Shown: positions 6,767-14,758, counted from the stretch's first letter. The stretch is 33,565 nucleotides of DNA from Sphingobium scionense (GCF_014197035.1 NZ_JACIEU010000038.1:1-33565); one strand, 5' to 3'. Notes: generated by a model not told the origin, from the letters alone. Numbers and translations: made by a program.

Positions 6767-8917
6767 TCAGGCGGCGATATCGTATTCGTCGTCGCCCTCC
6801 TGGTCGTTGGCAGCTTCCTGCTTATCGGAGGTGTCATCCTCGTTGAGGAACGCCGGCAAGGCATCGGCGTCCGCGTCGAGCGGCAGCGGTTCCTCGATCA
6901 CCGGCGTCCGCAGCGGTTCGGGGAGCCAATCCGCATCGGCGAGCAGCCGTTCGGCCTCACGCGCCATGTCGCCCTTCTTCAGATGGTCGATCAGCCCGGC
7001 GGTCTGCGGCCCCTTCGCCTCGGCCACCGCCTCGAGGATGCGCGGCTTCGCGACCCGGTTGAGGTAGTTGTCGAAGGTCGGGCGCCAGCCTGCGCCGATC
7101 ATGTCGAGACCCACGGCGCGGGCCAGCACGTTGGCGTGGTCGATGCGGCGCGCGACGCCGTGCGCCGAGACACGGCCGCCGCCATGCTTGGGAACCGGCT
7201 CCCACTGCGCGTTCACCGAATAGGCGGCGCAATGGGCGAACAGACTGGCCTGTTCGCCGCCGTCGAGCTGCTGGAGCGCATCCCAGACATCCTTGTCGGA
7301 TTGGGGGAGACGCTCCTTCCAGCGGGTGTGCCGTTCCTGGATGGATGCAGCCGACGGACTGTTGCGCAGATCCGCGCCCTGGAACGGCATGGAGACACGG
7401 TGGACCGCCAACTCCATGCAGCTTTCGGTGCGGCCCACGTAGAAGACCGACAGCACCATCGCGTGCAGCACGGCGGCGAAGGCCACCGAAGGCGACTGCG
7501 CGAAGGCATCCTGAAGCGCCAGCGTGCGGGCGGCGGTCAGCTCGGCGACGAGACGGTCCGGGAGCGGCTTGATGACCTCACCGTCATCATCGTCATCGTT
7601 CGGAGCCGGCCTGGACGGGGCCGTGCTGGACTCGGGATCGGCCGGCTCGCCGCCGATCTCATCGGACGCGTCATCCGATCCGGCATGGGACGCTTCATCG
7701 CCACCTTCGCCGGCATCGTCAGGCTCCAGCTCATCCTCGGCGCGGACATAGCCACGGTCGATATAGAGCGTGCCGTCTTCCTCCAGACCGATGAACACGC
7801 CGGCATTGGCGATCTCGGCAGGATCGAACACCCGGTTGCCCTGGGCGAGAAGGCCAAGCTCGGCGTCGATGGCGGAGATACGCAGTTCCACGTCTTCCGG
7901 AACATCGGGCTTGCCGTCCCACTCGGCCTCAAGCGCATCGGCCTCGGCCCGCAGGGCGACGATCCGCGCTTCCTGCGCCTCGGTCAGCGGCTGCACCTGG
8001 CTGGCGATGGCGCGGCAGTCCTCGTCATAGCCATAGGGCAGATCGACCAGCGCCTCGACCCACTTCCAGCCTTCGGCCAGGATCGTATCGGCTTCCGCCC
8101 GCAGCTGCTCGTCGACCAGGCGATCGAGCAGCGCAGGATCGGAGAGCCAGCCGCCATCGTCGGGTTCGAACAGGTCACGGATCGGACCGGCGCCGCCGGC
8201 GGCGATATAGGCGTCCAGCCCGATGAAGCGGACGCGCTTGTCCGAGACCTCGACCTTGTCCTCCAGCAGCTTGGACTTGATGAACCAGGGCGACTTGTTG
8301 CTGCTGGCCGCGAGCTGACCCCACAAATCCTCCTGGCGCTGGTGATCGTCGCTGACCGTGAACGCCATGAGCTGGTCGAGAGTCATGTCGCCTTCGGCAT
8401 AGCATTCGTGCAAGGCGGGCGAGACCGAGGCGAGCTTGAGGCGCTGGCGCACAACGGCGGGCGTGACGCGAAAGTGTGCGGCGATCGCTTCCTCCTGCTC
8501 GCCCTTGTCGAACAAGGTCTTCATCGCCCGGAACTCGTCAAGCGGGTGGAGCGGTTCGCGTTCGCTGTTCTCGGCAAGCGAATCCTCTTCGGCCAGAACT
8601 GGATCGTTCGCGGCCTTGACCACGCAGGGAACCGGCGCGTCCTTGGCGAGCCGCTTGCGCTTCACCAGGATCGCCAGCGCGCTGTAGCGGCGGCCGCCAG
8701 CCGGGATTTCGAACATGCCGGTTTCCTCGCCGGCCTCGTCGAGCACAGGCCGGACGTTGAGGCCGGTGAGAAGGCCGCGACGTTCGATATCATTGGCCAG
8801 ATGCTCGATGGTCACGCCATGCTTCACGCGGCGGATGTTCGATTGCGAGAGGACCAGCTTGTCGAACGGAATGTTCTGGGACTGGTTGAGGGTGATCTTC
8901 GATGGGGCTTTTGCCAT
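6767..8917 (-). CDS. Large ParB/Spo0J-like nuclease-fold protein, 716 aa
   Basis: The N-terminal ParB domain (about residues 14-120) has SQSNIRR and the AGGRRYSAL box, a variant of the CTP/DNA-binding GxRR motif, then AENSEREPLHPLDEFRA and a helix-turn-helix (IAAHFRVTPAVVRQRLKLA, about 143-163). Canonical ParB proteins are about 300 residues, so more than half of this protein is extra: a charged middle with an acidic Asp/Ser-rich linker (around residues 410-460) and a helical C-terminal domain. Proteins of this size on mobile elements are not paired with ParA, and none is seen here; a role as a transcription regulator or in element establishment is more likely than partition, by inference. 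The start at 8917 has GGAG 7-8 nt upstream, at the foot of the leader stem-loop. Confidence 0.88.
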   Translation of the reverse strand: MAKAPSKITLNQSQNIPFDKLVLSQSNIRRVKHGVTIEHLANDIERRGLLTGLNVRPVLDEAGEETGMFEIPAGGRRYSALAILVKRKRLAKDAPVPCVVKAANDPVLAEEDSLAENSEREPLHPLDEFRAMKTLFDKGEQEEAIAAHFRVTPAVVRQRLKLASVSPALHECYAEGDMTLDQLMAFTVSDDHQRQEDLWGQLAASSNKSPWFIKSKLLEDKVEVSDKRVRFIGLDAYIAAGGAGPIRDLFEPDDGGWLSDPALLDRLVDEQLRAEADTILAEGWKWVEALVDLPYGYDEDCRAIASQVQPLTEAQEARIVALRAEADALEAEWDGKPDVPEDVELRISAIDAELGLLAQGNRVFDPAEIANAGVFIGLEEDGTLYIDRGYVRAEDELEPDDAGEGGDEASHAGSDDASDEIGGEPADPESSTAPSRPAPNDDDDDGEVIKPLPDRLVAELTAARTLALQDAFAQSPSVAFAAVLHAMVLSVFYVGRTESCMELAVHRVSMPFQGADLRNSPSAASIQERHTRWKERLPQSDKDVWDALQQLDGGEQASLFAHCAAYSVNAQWEPVPKHGGGRVSAHGVARRIDHANVLARAVGLDMIGAGWRPTFDNYLNRVAKPRILEAVAEAKGPQTAGLIDHLKKGDMAREAERLLADADWLPEPLRTPVIEEPLPLDADADALPAFLNEDDTSDKQEAANDQEGDDEYDIAA

Positions 8918-9000
8918 GACACGTCTCCATGACGGGCGGCCGGAAGACTCTCTCCCAGCCTCCAACCCGTCACGAAAACCAGAGCCTCCCTCTCACTCTA
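8918..9000 (-). promoter_or_regulatory. Structured leader of the parB-like gene (shared motif, copy 3)
   Basis: On the minus strand: TAGAGTGAGAGG (ending near 8989), then TTTTCGTGACGGGTT, inner GGAGG/TCTTCC pair around a GGGAGAGAG loop, then GCCCGTCAT followed at once by GGAG and the ATG. GTGACGGGT pairs with GCCCGTCAT over nine positions using two G-U pairs. The upstream stretch 9001-9142 holds no gene; I see only a short dyad (GGTCGG and CCGACC, 9110-9132) and a repeated TCCGTAA motif. Confidence 0.7.
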
Positions 9001-9142
9001 TGTTTCGGCTCATGAGGGAGGTGGCAGGCGGTCCCGCGCGGCCCATGCGGATTTGATGATCCACTGAGGTGCGTATCGACGGATTTACGGAATTACGGAG
9101 AGGTCGGTTGAACCCGCCGACCGGAATCGCTTTCGAGATTGG

Positions 9143-9529
9143 TCAGCGATATTCCTCGGGCAGATCCTCCGCATTGCCGCGCCACACGATCTTGTCGCCC
9201 TCATAGATCGTCACGAAGCCGCCGCGTCGGGGTATCTCCACAGGCGGCAACGGCTTGGCCGCGAAGTTGAGGCAGGAGAACTCTGCGACCGTGGCCGAGA
9301 AGGCGAGCGGTTTGCCGGGCGCCATAAGCACCCGATCACAGGCGCCGCTGGGCCGCTTCACGCGGCGGCGCGAGAGGCCGAGCCGGAAAAACTCATAGTC
9401 GCGCTCCTCCCGCTCGGACGGCGGCGACCAGTGCCGGCACCAACGGCATGTCCGAATGGTCGCCGGAGGATCGTCATCGTCGAGCGGCGGCCCGTTATTA
9501 TGCCCCGCGCCGGGCGGCCGCCCGCTCAC
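9143..9529 (-). CDS. Small cysteine-containing protein, 128 aa, unknown function
   Basis: The start is a GTG at 9529 that overlaps the stop of the upstream gene by four bases (GTGA). The protein opens with SGRPPGAGHNNGPPLDDD; the GHNNGPPL motif is common near the N terminus of small phage and mobile-element proteins in Alphaproteobacteria. CRWCRHW, GACDRV and FSCLNF supply four cysteines that could bind zinc. The C-terminal end (GGFVTIYEGDKIVWRGNAED) looks like a small beta unit. No family is recognised. Confidence 0.65.
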   Translation of the reverse strand: MSGRPPGAGHNNGPPLDDDDPPATIRTCRWCRHWSPPSEREERDYEFFRLGLSRRRVKRPSGACDRVLMAPGKPLAFSATVAEFSCLNFAAKPLPPVEIPRRGGFVTIYEGDKIVWRGNAEDLPEEYR

Positions 9530-10767
9530 GGCCAGCGCTCCTCGAGCCAGCCCCGGACCTGTTGGCGCATGATACCGATCGGGCCGTTGATCTCGGTGAT
9601 CCGCGCGTCGGGGGCGACGCAGCGCAGGTCGCGGAAACCGTCGAGGAAGGCCCGCATCACCCCGATGTAGAGATGCCCGCCGGCGAGCGCGACGTCGGTG
9701 AACGGCCGCGTGCCATGGTTTGAAAGCGAAGCGATCTGGCAACCGGGAGAATCGCTATAGGTGTCGGGCTTGCGCGCCGACGGCGGACGCGGCCAACGTC
9801 GGTTCATGCCGCCCGCGATCATGCGCTGGGCAAGGTCCGGGGTCAGGCGGGCGTCATAATCCTCGACCGGCGAGCGGGAATCGAGAAAGCCGTAGCGGGC
9901 TGAGAGCACCGCGACCTTGATCCGCATCCGGTCTGGGCAGACCGCGCGGACAGTCTGCCAGAGCGGCCCGTCATAGCGGTCGACCGCGTCGATCCAGCCG
10001 ACATCGCGCCGCTTGGTCGCCGAGCAGGCGAGGATCAGCAGCCGGTGGGGCTCGGCCGGTGCTCCGTCTTCGGTTCGGGGAAGAGGTCGTTCGACCAGGC
10101 GCGCCGCGACGGGCCGGTCTTCCGCGGCCTGGGCGAGCCGCTCGATCAGCGCGAGATCGTCGCTGGAGCAGACCCCGCGCACATCGAAGGTGACTGCGGG
10201 CTCCCCACCCGGATCGACAAACCGATCGACAAACAGGATGCCCTTGCCGAGATTGCCGCAGAACAGCAGCGTGTCGGCATCGCCAGGCACGCCGCTCGGA
10301 CTGAGCTTGCGCCGTCCGATCTGGCGGAACGCTTCGGCGAAGGTGGTTGGGGTCAATGTTGTCCGGGGCTGGACACGGGCGTGGAAGCGCCAGCCCGGCC
10401 GCGCGATGTCGAGCTTGCCCACCTCGATCTGGTGCAGGAAGTCGGCGAAGCTATGGGGGTCCGCCGGGTAGGGACATTCCCGCCAGAGAGCGCGGATCGC
10501 CCGGCGTCGCTCGGCGGGCAAGGCGAACAGCCGAGCGCGGGCCTTCCGCCAAACGGCCGCTCGCTCATCACGGCGGTCCTGCTGCTGGCGGGGCCACCAT
10601 TCGGCACGCCGCGCCATTTCCTCCTCGACGCTGTGCTGCCCGGCGGCGATTATGTCGGCGAACAGCGGCAGCGCCTCGCGCTCGCGTCGCTGCTTGGTGA
10701 GAAACGCCGCGCGCTTGCGCGACGTTTCTTCATACTGCTTGGGCCTGGGCCGTTTGCGGAAGCGCAT
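9526..10767 (-). CDS. Two-part protein with a C-terminal DUF6884-like domain, 413 aa
   Basis: Residues 1-125 are a very basic, helical region (MRFRKRPRPKQYEETSRKRA; RRRAIRALWRECPYPADPHS). Residues about 135-235 look like a separate mixed domain. Residues 243-325 have the DUF6884/YaaA-like signature LLILACSATKRRD ... DAVDRYDGPLWQTVRA ... KVAVLSARYGFLDS ... PVEDYDARLT. That family resembles nucleotide- or base-handling enzymes, but its reaction is not established. The ATG at 10767 is 3 bp from the upstream stop and has GGGAGGG inside the upstream gene; the stop overlaps the next start. It therefore sits in a tight minus-strand operon ardC - DUF2958 - this gene - Cys protein. Confidence 0.72.
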   Translation of the reverse strand: MRFRKRPRPKQYEETSRKRAAFLTKQRREREALPLFADIIAAGQHSVEEEMARRAEWWPRQQQDRRDERAAVWRKARARLFALPAERRRAIRALWRECPYPADPHSFADFLHQIEVGKLDIARPGWRFHARVQPRTTLTPTTFAEAFRQIGRRKLSPSGVPGDADTLLFCGNLGKGILFVDRFVDPGGEPAVTFDVRGVCSSDDLALIERLAQAAEDRPVAARLVERPLPRTEDGAPAEPHRLLILACSATKRRDVGWIDAVDRYDGPLWQTVRAVCPDRMRIKVAVLSARYGFLDSRSPVEDYDARLTPDLAQRMIAGGMNRRWPRPPSARKPDTYSDSPGCQIASLSNHGTRPFTDVALAGGHLYIGVMRAFLDGFRDLRCVAPDARITEINGPIGIMRQQVRGWLEERWP

Positions 10768-10770
10768 GGA

Positions 10771-11136
10771 TCAGCCCTCCCGCTCGAGCCGGGCGATGAT
10801 GCGCTCGGCTGCGCGGATGCCGCCGGCGATATCGGCGATATCAATCCACACCGAGATCGGCGCCGTCGTCTCGAACAGGATGTCGCGCTCGACGCCGAGC
10901 TGGAGCCCGACGTCGAGGCCTTGCAGTTCGGCCAGGCTGAACAGGCCATAGTCGACGTAATCCATGTCGAGATCGGCGATGCCGTGCAGCGTATCGCCAT
11001 CGGGTTCGAGCATGGTGGCAAGCCACACGCCCGCGCCCATGGGGTTGAAGAATTTCGCGACCGGAAGATGGTCACCGCGCGGGTCGGCCGCATTGGCGAT
11101 GAGCTGCGCGCGCAGCTCGGGGGTCAGAAGGGTCAT
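10771..11136 (-). CDS. DUF2958 domain-containing protein, 121 aa
   Basis: The sequence MTLLTPELRAQLIANAAD, HLPVAKFFNPMGAGVWLATM, GIADLDMDYVDYGLFSLAEL and LGVERDILFE follows the DUF2958 pattern closely. The family is small, single-domain and of unknown function, found almost only with ArdC and related genes on conjugative elements. The ATG overlaps the ardC stop by four bases (ATGA), so the two are made together. Length is normal and the gene looks intact. Confidence 0.85.
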   Translation of the reverse strand: MTLLTPELRAQLIANAADPRGDHLPVAKFFNPMGAGVWLATMLEPDGDTLHGIADLDMDYVDYGLFSLAELQGLDVGLQLGVERDILFETTAPISVWIDIADIAGGIRAAERIIARLEREG

Positions 11137-12083
11137 GCCGCCCTCCGTTCGGTCGGAGCGCTTCGGGCCTCAATGCCGGGAGCATCGCGGAAGGCCAGCA
11201 GATAGTCGGCCGCCTTCGATGCGGCGCTCGCGGCACGAACGATCGCGCGATCATCCGCGCGCATGATGTCGAGCCATGCCCCGATATAGTCGGAATGGCG
11301 GACAGTGGGTTCGATGCCGAGCGCAGCGCAGACGAAGGCGCCGGCCATCTCGGCGACCAGTTCCTCGCGTCCATATGTCTCCGAGCCGAAGCGGCCGCTC
11401 TGGTCCCGGTCGAGGCGCTCTTTGCTGCCCGTCCAGTGACCGAGTTCGTGAAAAGCCGTTCGATTCCAATTGATCGGATCGAAATAGCGCGAGGGTGGCG
11501 GGACGCAGACCCGGTCGTTCGCCACGTCATAATAAGCCTGATCTCCGCCGATACGGAAATCCGCGCCCGTCGCTTTGATCAGGGCTTCCGCCTCGGGAAG
11601 GATCTGATCGGGATCGGGTCGTGGGATCGCGGCGGTATAGGCGTCAGGCAGCCCCTCGCACTGGTCCAGATTGAACACCGTGAAGCGCTTCAGGAACGGT
11701 ATCGTGCCTGGCGTGCGGCCTTCCTCGGCGGCCTGGCGCCGTTCATCGCCCGGGGTGAAGCGATGGGCATAGACGACAGTGGTGCCGGTCGCGCCTTTGC
11801 AGACATTGCCGCCGAGTTCGAGCGCCTGGCGAAAGGTCAGGAAGGCGTTGCTCGAAAATCCCCGCGAGACCACCGCGTGCCAAAGAATGAGAATGTTGAT
11901 CCCGGAATAGCAGCGGCTGCTCGACGCGTTGTGCGGCATCTGGAGCGGGGCCTTGGCCGAGGCCCAGGGCTGCACCCAGGGCACGCGGCCGGCTTCCAGC
12001 TCGGCGATGATCTGGTTGGTGATGTCCTGATAGAGGGTCGGCCGGTCAGGAACTGCTGGCCGGGATTTGAACTTGCGCGCCAT
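11133..12083 (-). CDS. ardC: ArdC family antirestriction protein
   Basis: Residues about 15-130 match the ArdC N-terminal ssDNA-binding domain (LYQDITNQIIAELEAGRVPW, RCYSGINILILW, FLTFRQALELGG, CKGATGTTVVYA). Residues about 160-300 form the metallopeptidase-like domain with HELGH at 212-216 and the downstream glutamate helix EELVAEMAGAF (240-250), supplying zinc ligands. ArdC proteins protect incoming single-stranded element DNA from restriction in a new host and are typically expressed first from the leading region. At 316 residues it is full length. It starts an operon whose genes overlap by four bases each, and it carries the shared leader and an upstream array of hairpins. Confidence 0.92.
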   Translation of the reverse strand: MARKFKSRPAVPDRPTLYQDITNQIIAELEAGRVPWVQPWASAKAPLQMPHNASSSRCYSGINILILWHAVVSRGFSSNAFLTFRQALELGGNVCKGATGTTVVYAHRFTPGDERRQAAEEGRTPGTIPFLKRFTVFNLDQCEGLPDAYTAAIPRPDPDQILPEAEALIKATGADFRIGGDQAYYDVANDRVCVPPPSRYFDPINWNRTAFHELGHWTGSKERLDRDQSGRFGSETYGREELVAEMAGAFVCAALGIEPTVRHSDYIGAWLDIMRADDRAIVRAASAASKAADYLLAFRDAPGIEARSAPTERRAA

Positions 12084-12167
12084 CGCGTATCTCCGCGACG
12101 GGTCGGTCCCGAGCCTCTCTCGCGACGCTCAACCCGTCACGAAAATCCGGCTTTCCTCTCACTCTCG
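12084..12167 (-). promoter_or_regulatory. Structured leader of ardC (shared motif, copy 4)
   Basis: On the minus strand: CGAGAGTGAGAGG (12155-12167), then TTTTCGTGACGGGTT, inner GAGC/GCTC pair enclosing GTCGCGAGAGAG, then ACCCGTCGC followed at once by GGAG and the ATG. GTGACGGGT (12132-12140) and ACCCGTCGC (12095-12103) pair over all nine positions with one G-U. The spacing from the box to the start codon, 71 nt, is the same as in copy 3. Confidence 0.7.
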
Positions 12168-12177
12168 CGGGGGCGTT

Positions 12178-12255
12178 GCGGGGGCGGCATGCCCCCGCTC
12201 GAAGGGGTAGCGAAAGACCGCGTCGCGGGCTTGCGGTCAGGGGAAGTCATTCCCC
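12178..12255. repeat. Cluster of three inverted repeats upstream of ardC
   Basis: Three consecutive dyads occupy the gap between ardC and the SRAP gene: GCGGGGG/CCCCCGC (12178-12198, 7-nt loop), GACCGC/GCGGTC (12216-12238, 11-nt loop) and GGGGAA/TTCCCC (12240-12255, 4-nt loop). None is followed by a T-run, so they do not look like terminators. They could fold in single-stranded DNA as promoters, priming sites or relaxase-related structures, which is speculation. Confidence 0.55.
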
Positions 12256-12327
12256 CCAAGCCCTCCCGGCCAAATCCACACCAAGACTATCGATTGCCCC
12301 GCACAGAAACGGCGGCATGATGCCGGG

Positions 12328-12993
12328 ATGTGCAACCTCTACTCTCTGGTCAAAGGTCAGGCGGCGATTCGCGAACTCGCCGAGGTGATGGCCGACCACA
12401 CGGGCAACCTGCCGGCGATGGCCGGGATCTATCCTGATTACCCGGCGCCCATTGTCCGCAACCAGGAATGTGGTCGGGAAATGGTGATGGCGCGATGGGG
12501 AATGCCATCGCCGGCCTTCGCGCTCGAAGGCAAATCGGTCGACAAGGGTGTGACCAACATCCGCAATACGAAAAGTCCGCACTGGCGCCGCTGGCTCGGC
12601 TCTCAATCACGCTGTCTGGTGCCGTTCACCTCCTTCAGCGAACCAGACCAGTCACCCGGCGGCGACCGCAAGCCGGTCTGGTTCGCGCTGAGCGAGGATC
12701 GGCCGCTGGCATTCTTCGCAGGGATCTGGACCCACTGGACCTCGGTACGGAAAAAGGCCGAAGGCGAGATAAGCTGCGATCTGTTCGGTTTCCTGACCAC
12801 AGAGGCGAACGCTGAGGTAGGGCGCTATCACCCCAAAGCGATGCCGGTGATCCTAACCAGAAAGGAGGAATGGGATAGCTGGCTCAACGCACCCTGGGAT
12901 GAAGTCGCGGCGTTGCAGCGCCCATTACCCGATCATGCGCTGACTATCGTCGCCAAGGGCGACAAGTCGGACGGAAGCGCAGTATTTCTATGA
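12328..12993 (+). CDS. SRAP domain protein (YedK/HMCES-like abasic-site crosslinker)
   Basis: SRAP proteins form a covalent link between their N-terminal cysteine and abasic sites in single-stranded DNA, shielding them from cleavage. The start at 12328 is fixed because Cys2 must follow Met1. The family residues are visible: Cys2 (MCNLYSL), Asn77 (VTNIRN), Glu105 (PFTSFSEP) and His168 (GRYHPKAMPVIL). Length, 221 residues, is normal. No convincing ribosome binding site is visible; a short GGCATGATGCC dyad precedes the ATG. It is divergent from ardC, and its stop overlaps the next start by four bases. A single-stranded-DNA guardian next to an antirestriction gene fits a role during element entry. 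Confidence 0.9.
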   Translation: MCNLYSLVKGQAAIRELAEVMADHTGNLPAMAGIYPDYPAPIVRNQECGREMVMARWGMPSPAFALEGKSVDKGVTNIRNTKSPHWRRWLGSQSRCLVPFTSFSEPDQSPGGDRKPVWFALSEDRPLAFFAGIWTHWTSVRKKAEGEISCDLFGFLTTEANAEVGRYHPKAMPVILTRKEEWDSWLNAPWDEVAALQRPLPDHALTIVAKGDKSDGSAVFL

Positions 12994-13793
12994 GCAGGCG
13001 ATCCAGGCGCAACACCCGAGGCGCAAGACCGAAATTCCCGCCGCGCGACAAGGTGGCGACGCTCCACATCGACACCGATAACGAGCGTTTCGTGTTCACC
13101 ACCAAGGACATGATCCAGAATCAATTGCGGCGTGACGGCCCCAAGATCCGGCGATCGTTCGATCTGGTGGCCAAGGACGATATCGCGGCGTGCAGCGCGG
13201 TATTCGGACTGGCAGCCGGCCTGTGCGTTCGGCATCTGCCGCGCTTGGACGACAATGGATACAAGGCGACGGTGTCCCGACTGCTGTCGAGTGCGATGAG
13301 CACCTATCTGGCGAGCATTGAGGTCGCTCGGCATGGCTACCGGCGCCAATATGGGATGCTTGCCCGGTCATTGATCGAGACGATCGCCACGGTGATCGCG
13401 ATCGCGATCCGGCCCACGGCTCTGGAACAGTTTCACGCCGGCACGCTGCAATCCACAAAATGCGTCGGATGGGCAAAGGAGGTGCTGGAGCCGCTTGGCA
13501 TGTATTATGGCATGTTGAGCAATCAGTTCGTTCATATCGGGCCGGTTCATGCCGCGTTCGAACCGATCCGGCGCTATACGCCGGATGATGAAGCCCTCAG
13601 CTTCATTGTGAGTTCGATGCGCGGCAATGTGTGGATGCTGTTCCTGACGGCCGAGCTGGTGTTCCATGATGAAATCGGGAACTGCCGCTACTGGAAGCCG
13701 ATGGGCGAAGGCGTTGCATTTGATCCGTCACCGGAAGAACGGCAATGGATGGCCAGTTTTCTGATTACGCCGGATGAGCGAGCATCGGCGTGA
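12990..13793 (+). CDS. Helical protein of unknown function coupled to SRAP, 267 aa
   Basis: The ATG overlaps the SRAP stop (ATGA). After a basic, disordered N terminus (MSRRSRRNTRGARPKFPPRD) the protein is mostly helical. The segment YGMLARSLIETIATVIAI and the later MLSNQFVHIGP resemble the Arg-x-x-x-Glu and conserved His positions of DUF5677/HEPN-like proteins, but the match is by eye and weak. No membrane segment is certain. Function is unknown; its coupling to SRAP suggests joint expression. Confidence 0.6.
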   Translation: MSRRSRRNTRGARPKFPPRDKVATLHIDTDNERFVFTTKDMIQNQLRRDGPKIRRSFDLVAKDDIAACSAVFGLAAGLCVRHLPRLDDNGYKATVSRLLSSAMSTYLASIEVARHGYRRQYGMLARSLIETIATVIAIAIRPTALEQFHAGTLQSTKCVGWAKEVLEPLGMYYGMLSNQFVHIGPVHAAFEPIRRYTPDDEALSFIVSSMRGNVWMLFLTAELVFHDEIGNCRYWKPMGEGVAFDPSPEERQWMASFLITPDERASA

Positions 13794-13806
13794 ACGATAG
13801 GCAAGG

Positions 13807-14580
13807 TCACGTCGCCAGAAGCACTCTTGCATTGGCGAGAGCCGTCTCAACAAAGCGCGACGTATACCCGAAGGCAGAAATCGGCTCCAGCTGGTGCGCC
13901 TTTCCCGGCGCGATGAGCTTCGTTCCCGAGACGATCTGAAACTGACTCACCTCGATGGGGTCGCCTTCATGAAAGACGAAAACATCTTCGGTCTCGAAGT
14001 GATCCGCCGGGATGTCCGCGAAGCTCTGGGCGGCGTTTCCCGGTAGGTGCCAACCGATTGCGACCGCGTTCGCCTTCGTCGGCACCAGTTCCCAATGCTT
14101 GCCGCTGAGAGAGACTTCCTTGACCACATCAATGTGGACAAGGCCTGCCGCGTGCTCGGCGACGGTTGCGGCGACCAGATCCAGCCAGGCTTCGGGCATC
14201 CCGCGTTTGCGCATGTCCTGCAGGCGGCTGTCGATCGCGGGTTTCACGGCGCCTGCCAAGTTAGAGTCGGTATCGGGCTGAAGCGCCCAGGGCCAGGCGA
14301 TCTGAGGGGAACGTGGCACCCCGGCCTGCCGGGCGGCCGTGGCGATGATGTTGTCGAGCGACTGGAACATGGCGTTCGCGGCCTCGCAGGCGATCGGCTT
14401 CAACTGCGGGAACAGTCCGCGATTGAAATGCAGCGAGTAGATGTGACGGCCATCATCGGCCCTGTCCCGGCGAAGCTGCCATGTCCGGTCATTCTCCCCA
14501 TAGGCGAGCGACCGATACTCAGCGATGTGGTGCTGTGCGCGATCATACCAGGCCTGGGCGTCAGCGAGTTCGTCGGACAT
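13807..14580 (-). CDS. Hypothetical protein, 257 aa
   Basis: MSDELADAQAWYDRAQHHIA begins a helical N-terminal part; HFNRGLFPQLKPIACEAANAMFQSLDNII resembles the motif of widespread uncharacterised proteins that end in a conserved Asn/Ser-rich helix. The C-terminal half is mainly beta (HIDVVKEVSLSGKHWELVP, DVFVFHEGDPIEVSQFQIVSG). GAGAGGGGGAAG lies just before the ATG. The gene converges on its left neighbour with 13 bp between stops and diverges from the imuA operon. I recognise no named family. Confidence 0.65.
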   Translation of the reverse strand: MSDELADAQAWYDRAQHHIAEYRSLAYGENDRTWQLRRDRADDGRHIYSLHFNRGLFPQLKPIACEAANAMFQSLDNIIATAARQAGVPRSPQIAWPWALQPDTDSNLAGAVKPAIDSRLQDMRKRGMPEAWLDLVAATVAEHAAGLVHIDVVKEVSLSGKHWELVPTKANAVAIGWHLPGNAAQSFADIPADHFETEDVFVFHEGDPIEVSQFQIVSGTKLIAPGKAHQLEPISAFGYTSRFVETALANARVLLAT

Positions 14581-14687
14581 TCTTCCCCCTCTCGTTTCCG
14601 GCGATAGCGAGAAGACGTTTCTTTCCCGTTGTGCTGAAATCGAATGATCGTGCGCGGCGCGAAGGGTCGCAGGACACGGCGATCAGA

Positions 14688-14722
14688 TTGACTCTCGCGG
14701 CAAGGAGGAACAATTAGAGAAC
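14688..14722 (+). promoter_or_regulatory. LexA-controlled promoter of the imuA-imuB-dnaE2 operon
   Basis: GAAC-AATTAGA-GAAC at 14708-14722 is a perfect alphaproteobacterial LexA box (GAAC-N7-GAAC). A TTGACT -35-like hexamer at 14688-14693 places the box over the expected -10 region, the usual layout for SOS repression. The operon is thus expected to be switched on by DNA damage. AAGGAGG at 14702-14708 is strong but too far from the first ATG to serve it. Confidence 0.85.
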
Positions 14723-14758
14723 ATTTGGAGCAACGCAGATGTTTTCGACTCGCCGCCC

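Noticed and set aside
6983..8932. A 649-residue plus-strand reading frame
   Set aside because: It is the mirror of the parB-like gene in GC-rich DNA and shows no recognisable motif.
9110..9132. GGTCGG/CCGACC hairpin after the 128-aa gene as a terminator
   Set aside because: The stem is only 6 bp with a 9-nt loop and no T-run follows on the minus strand.
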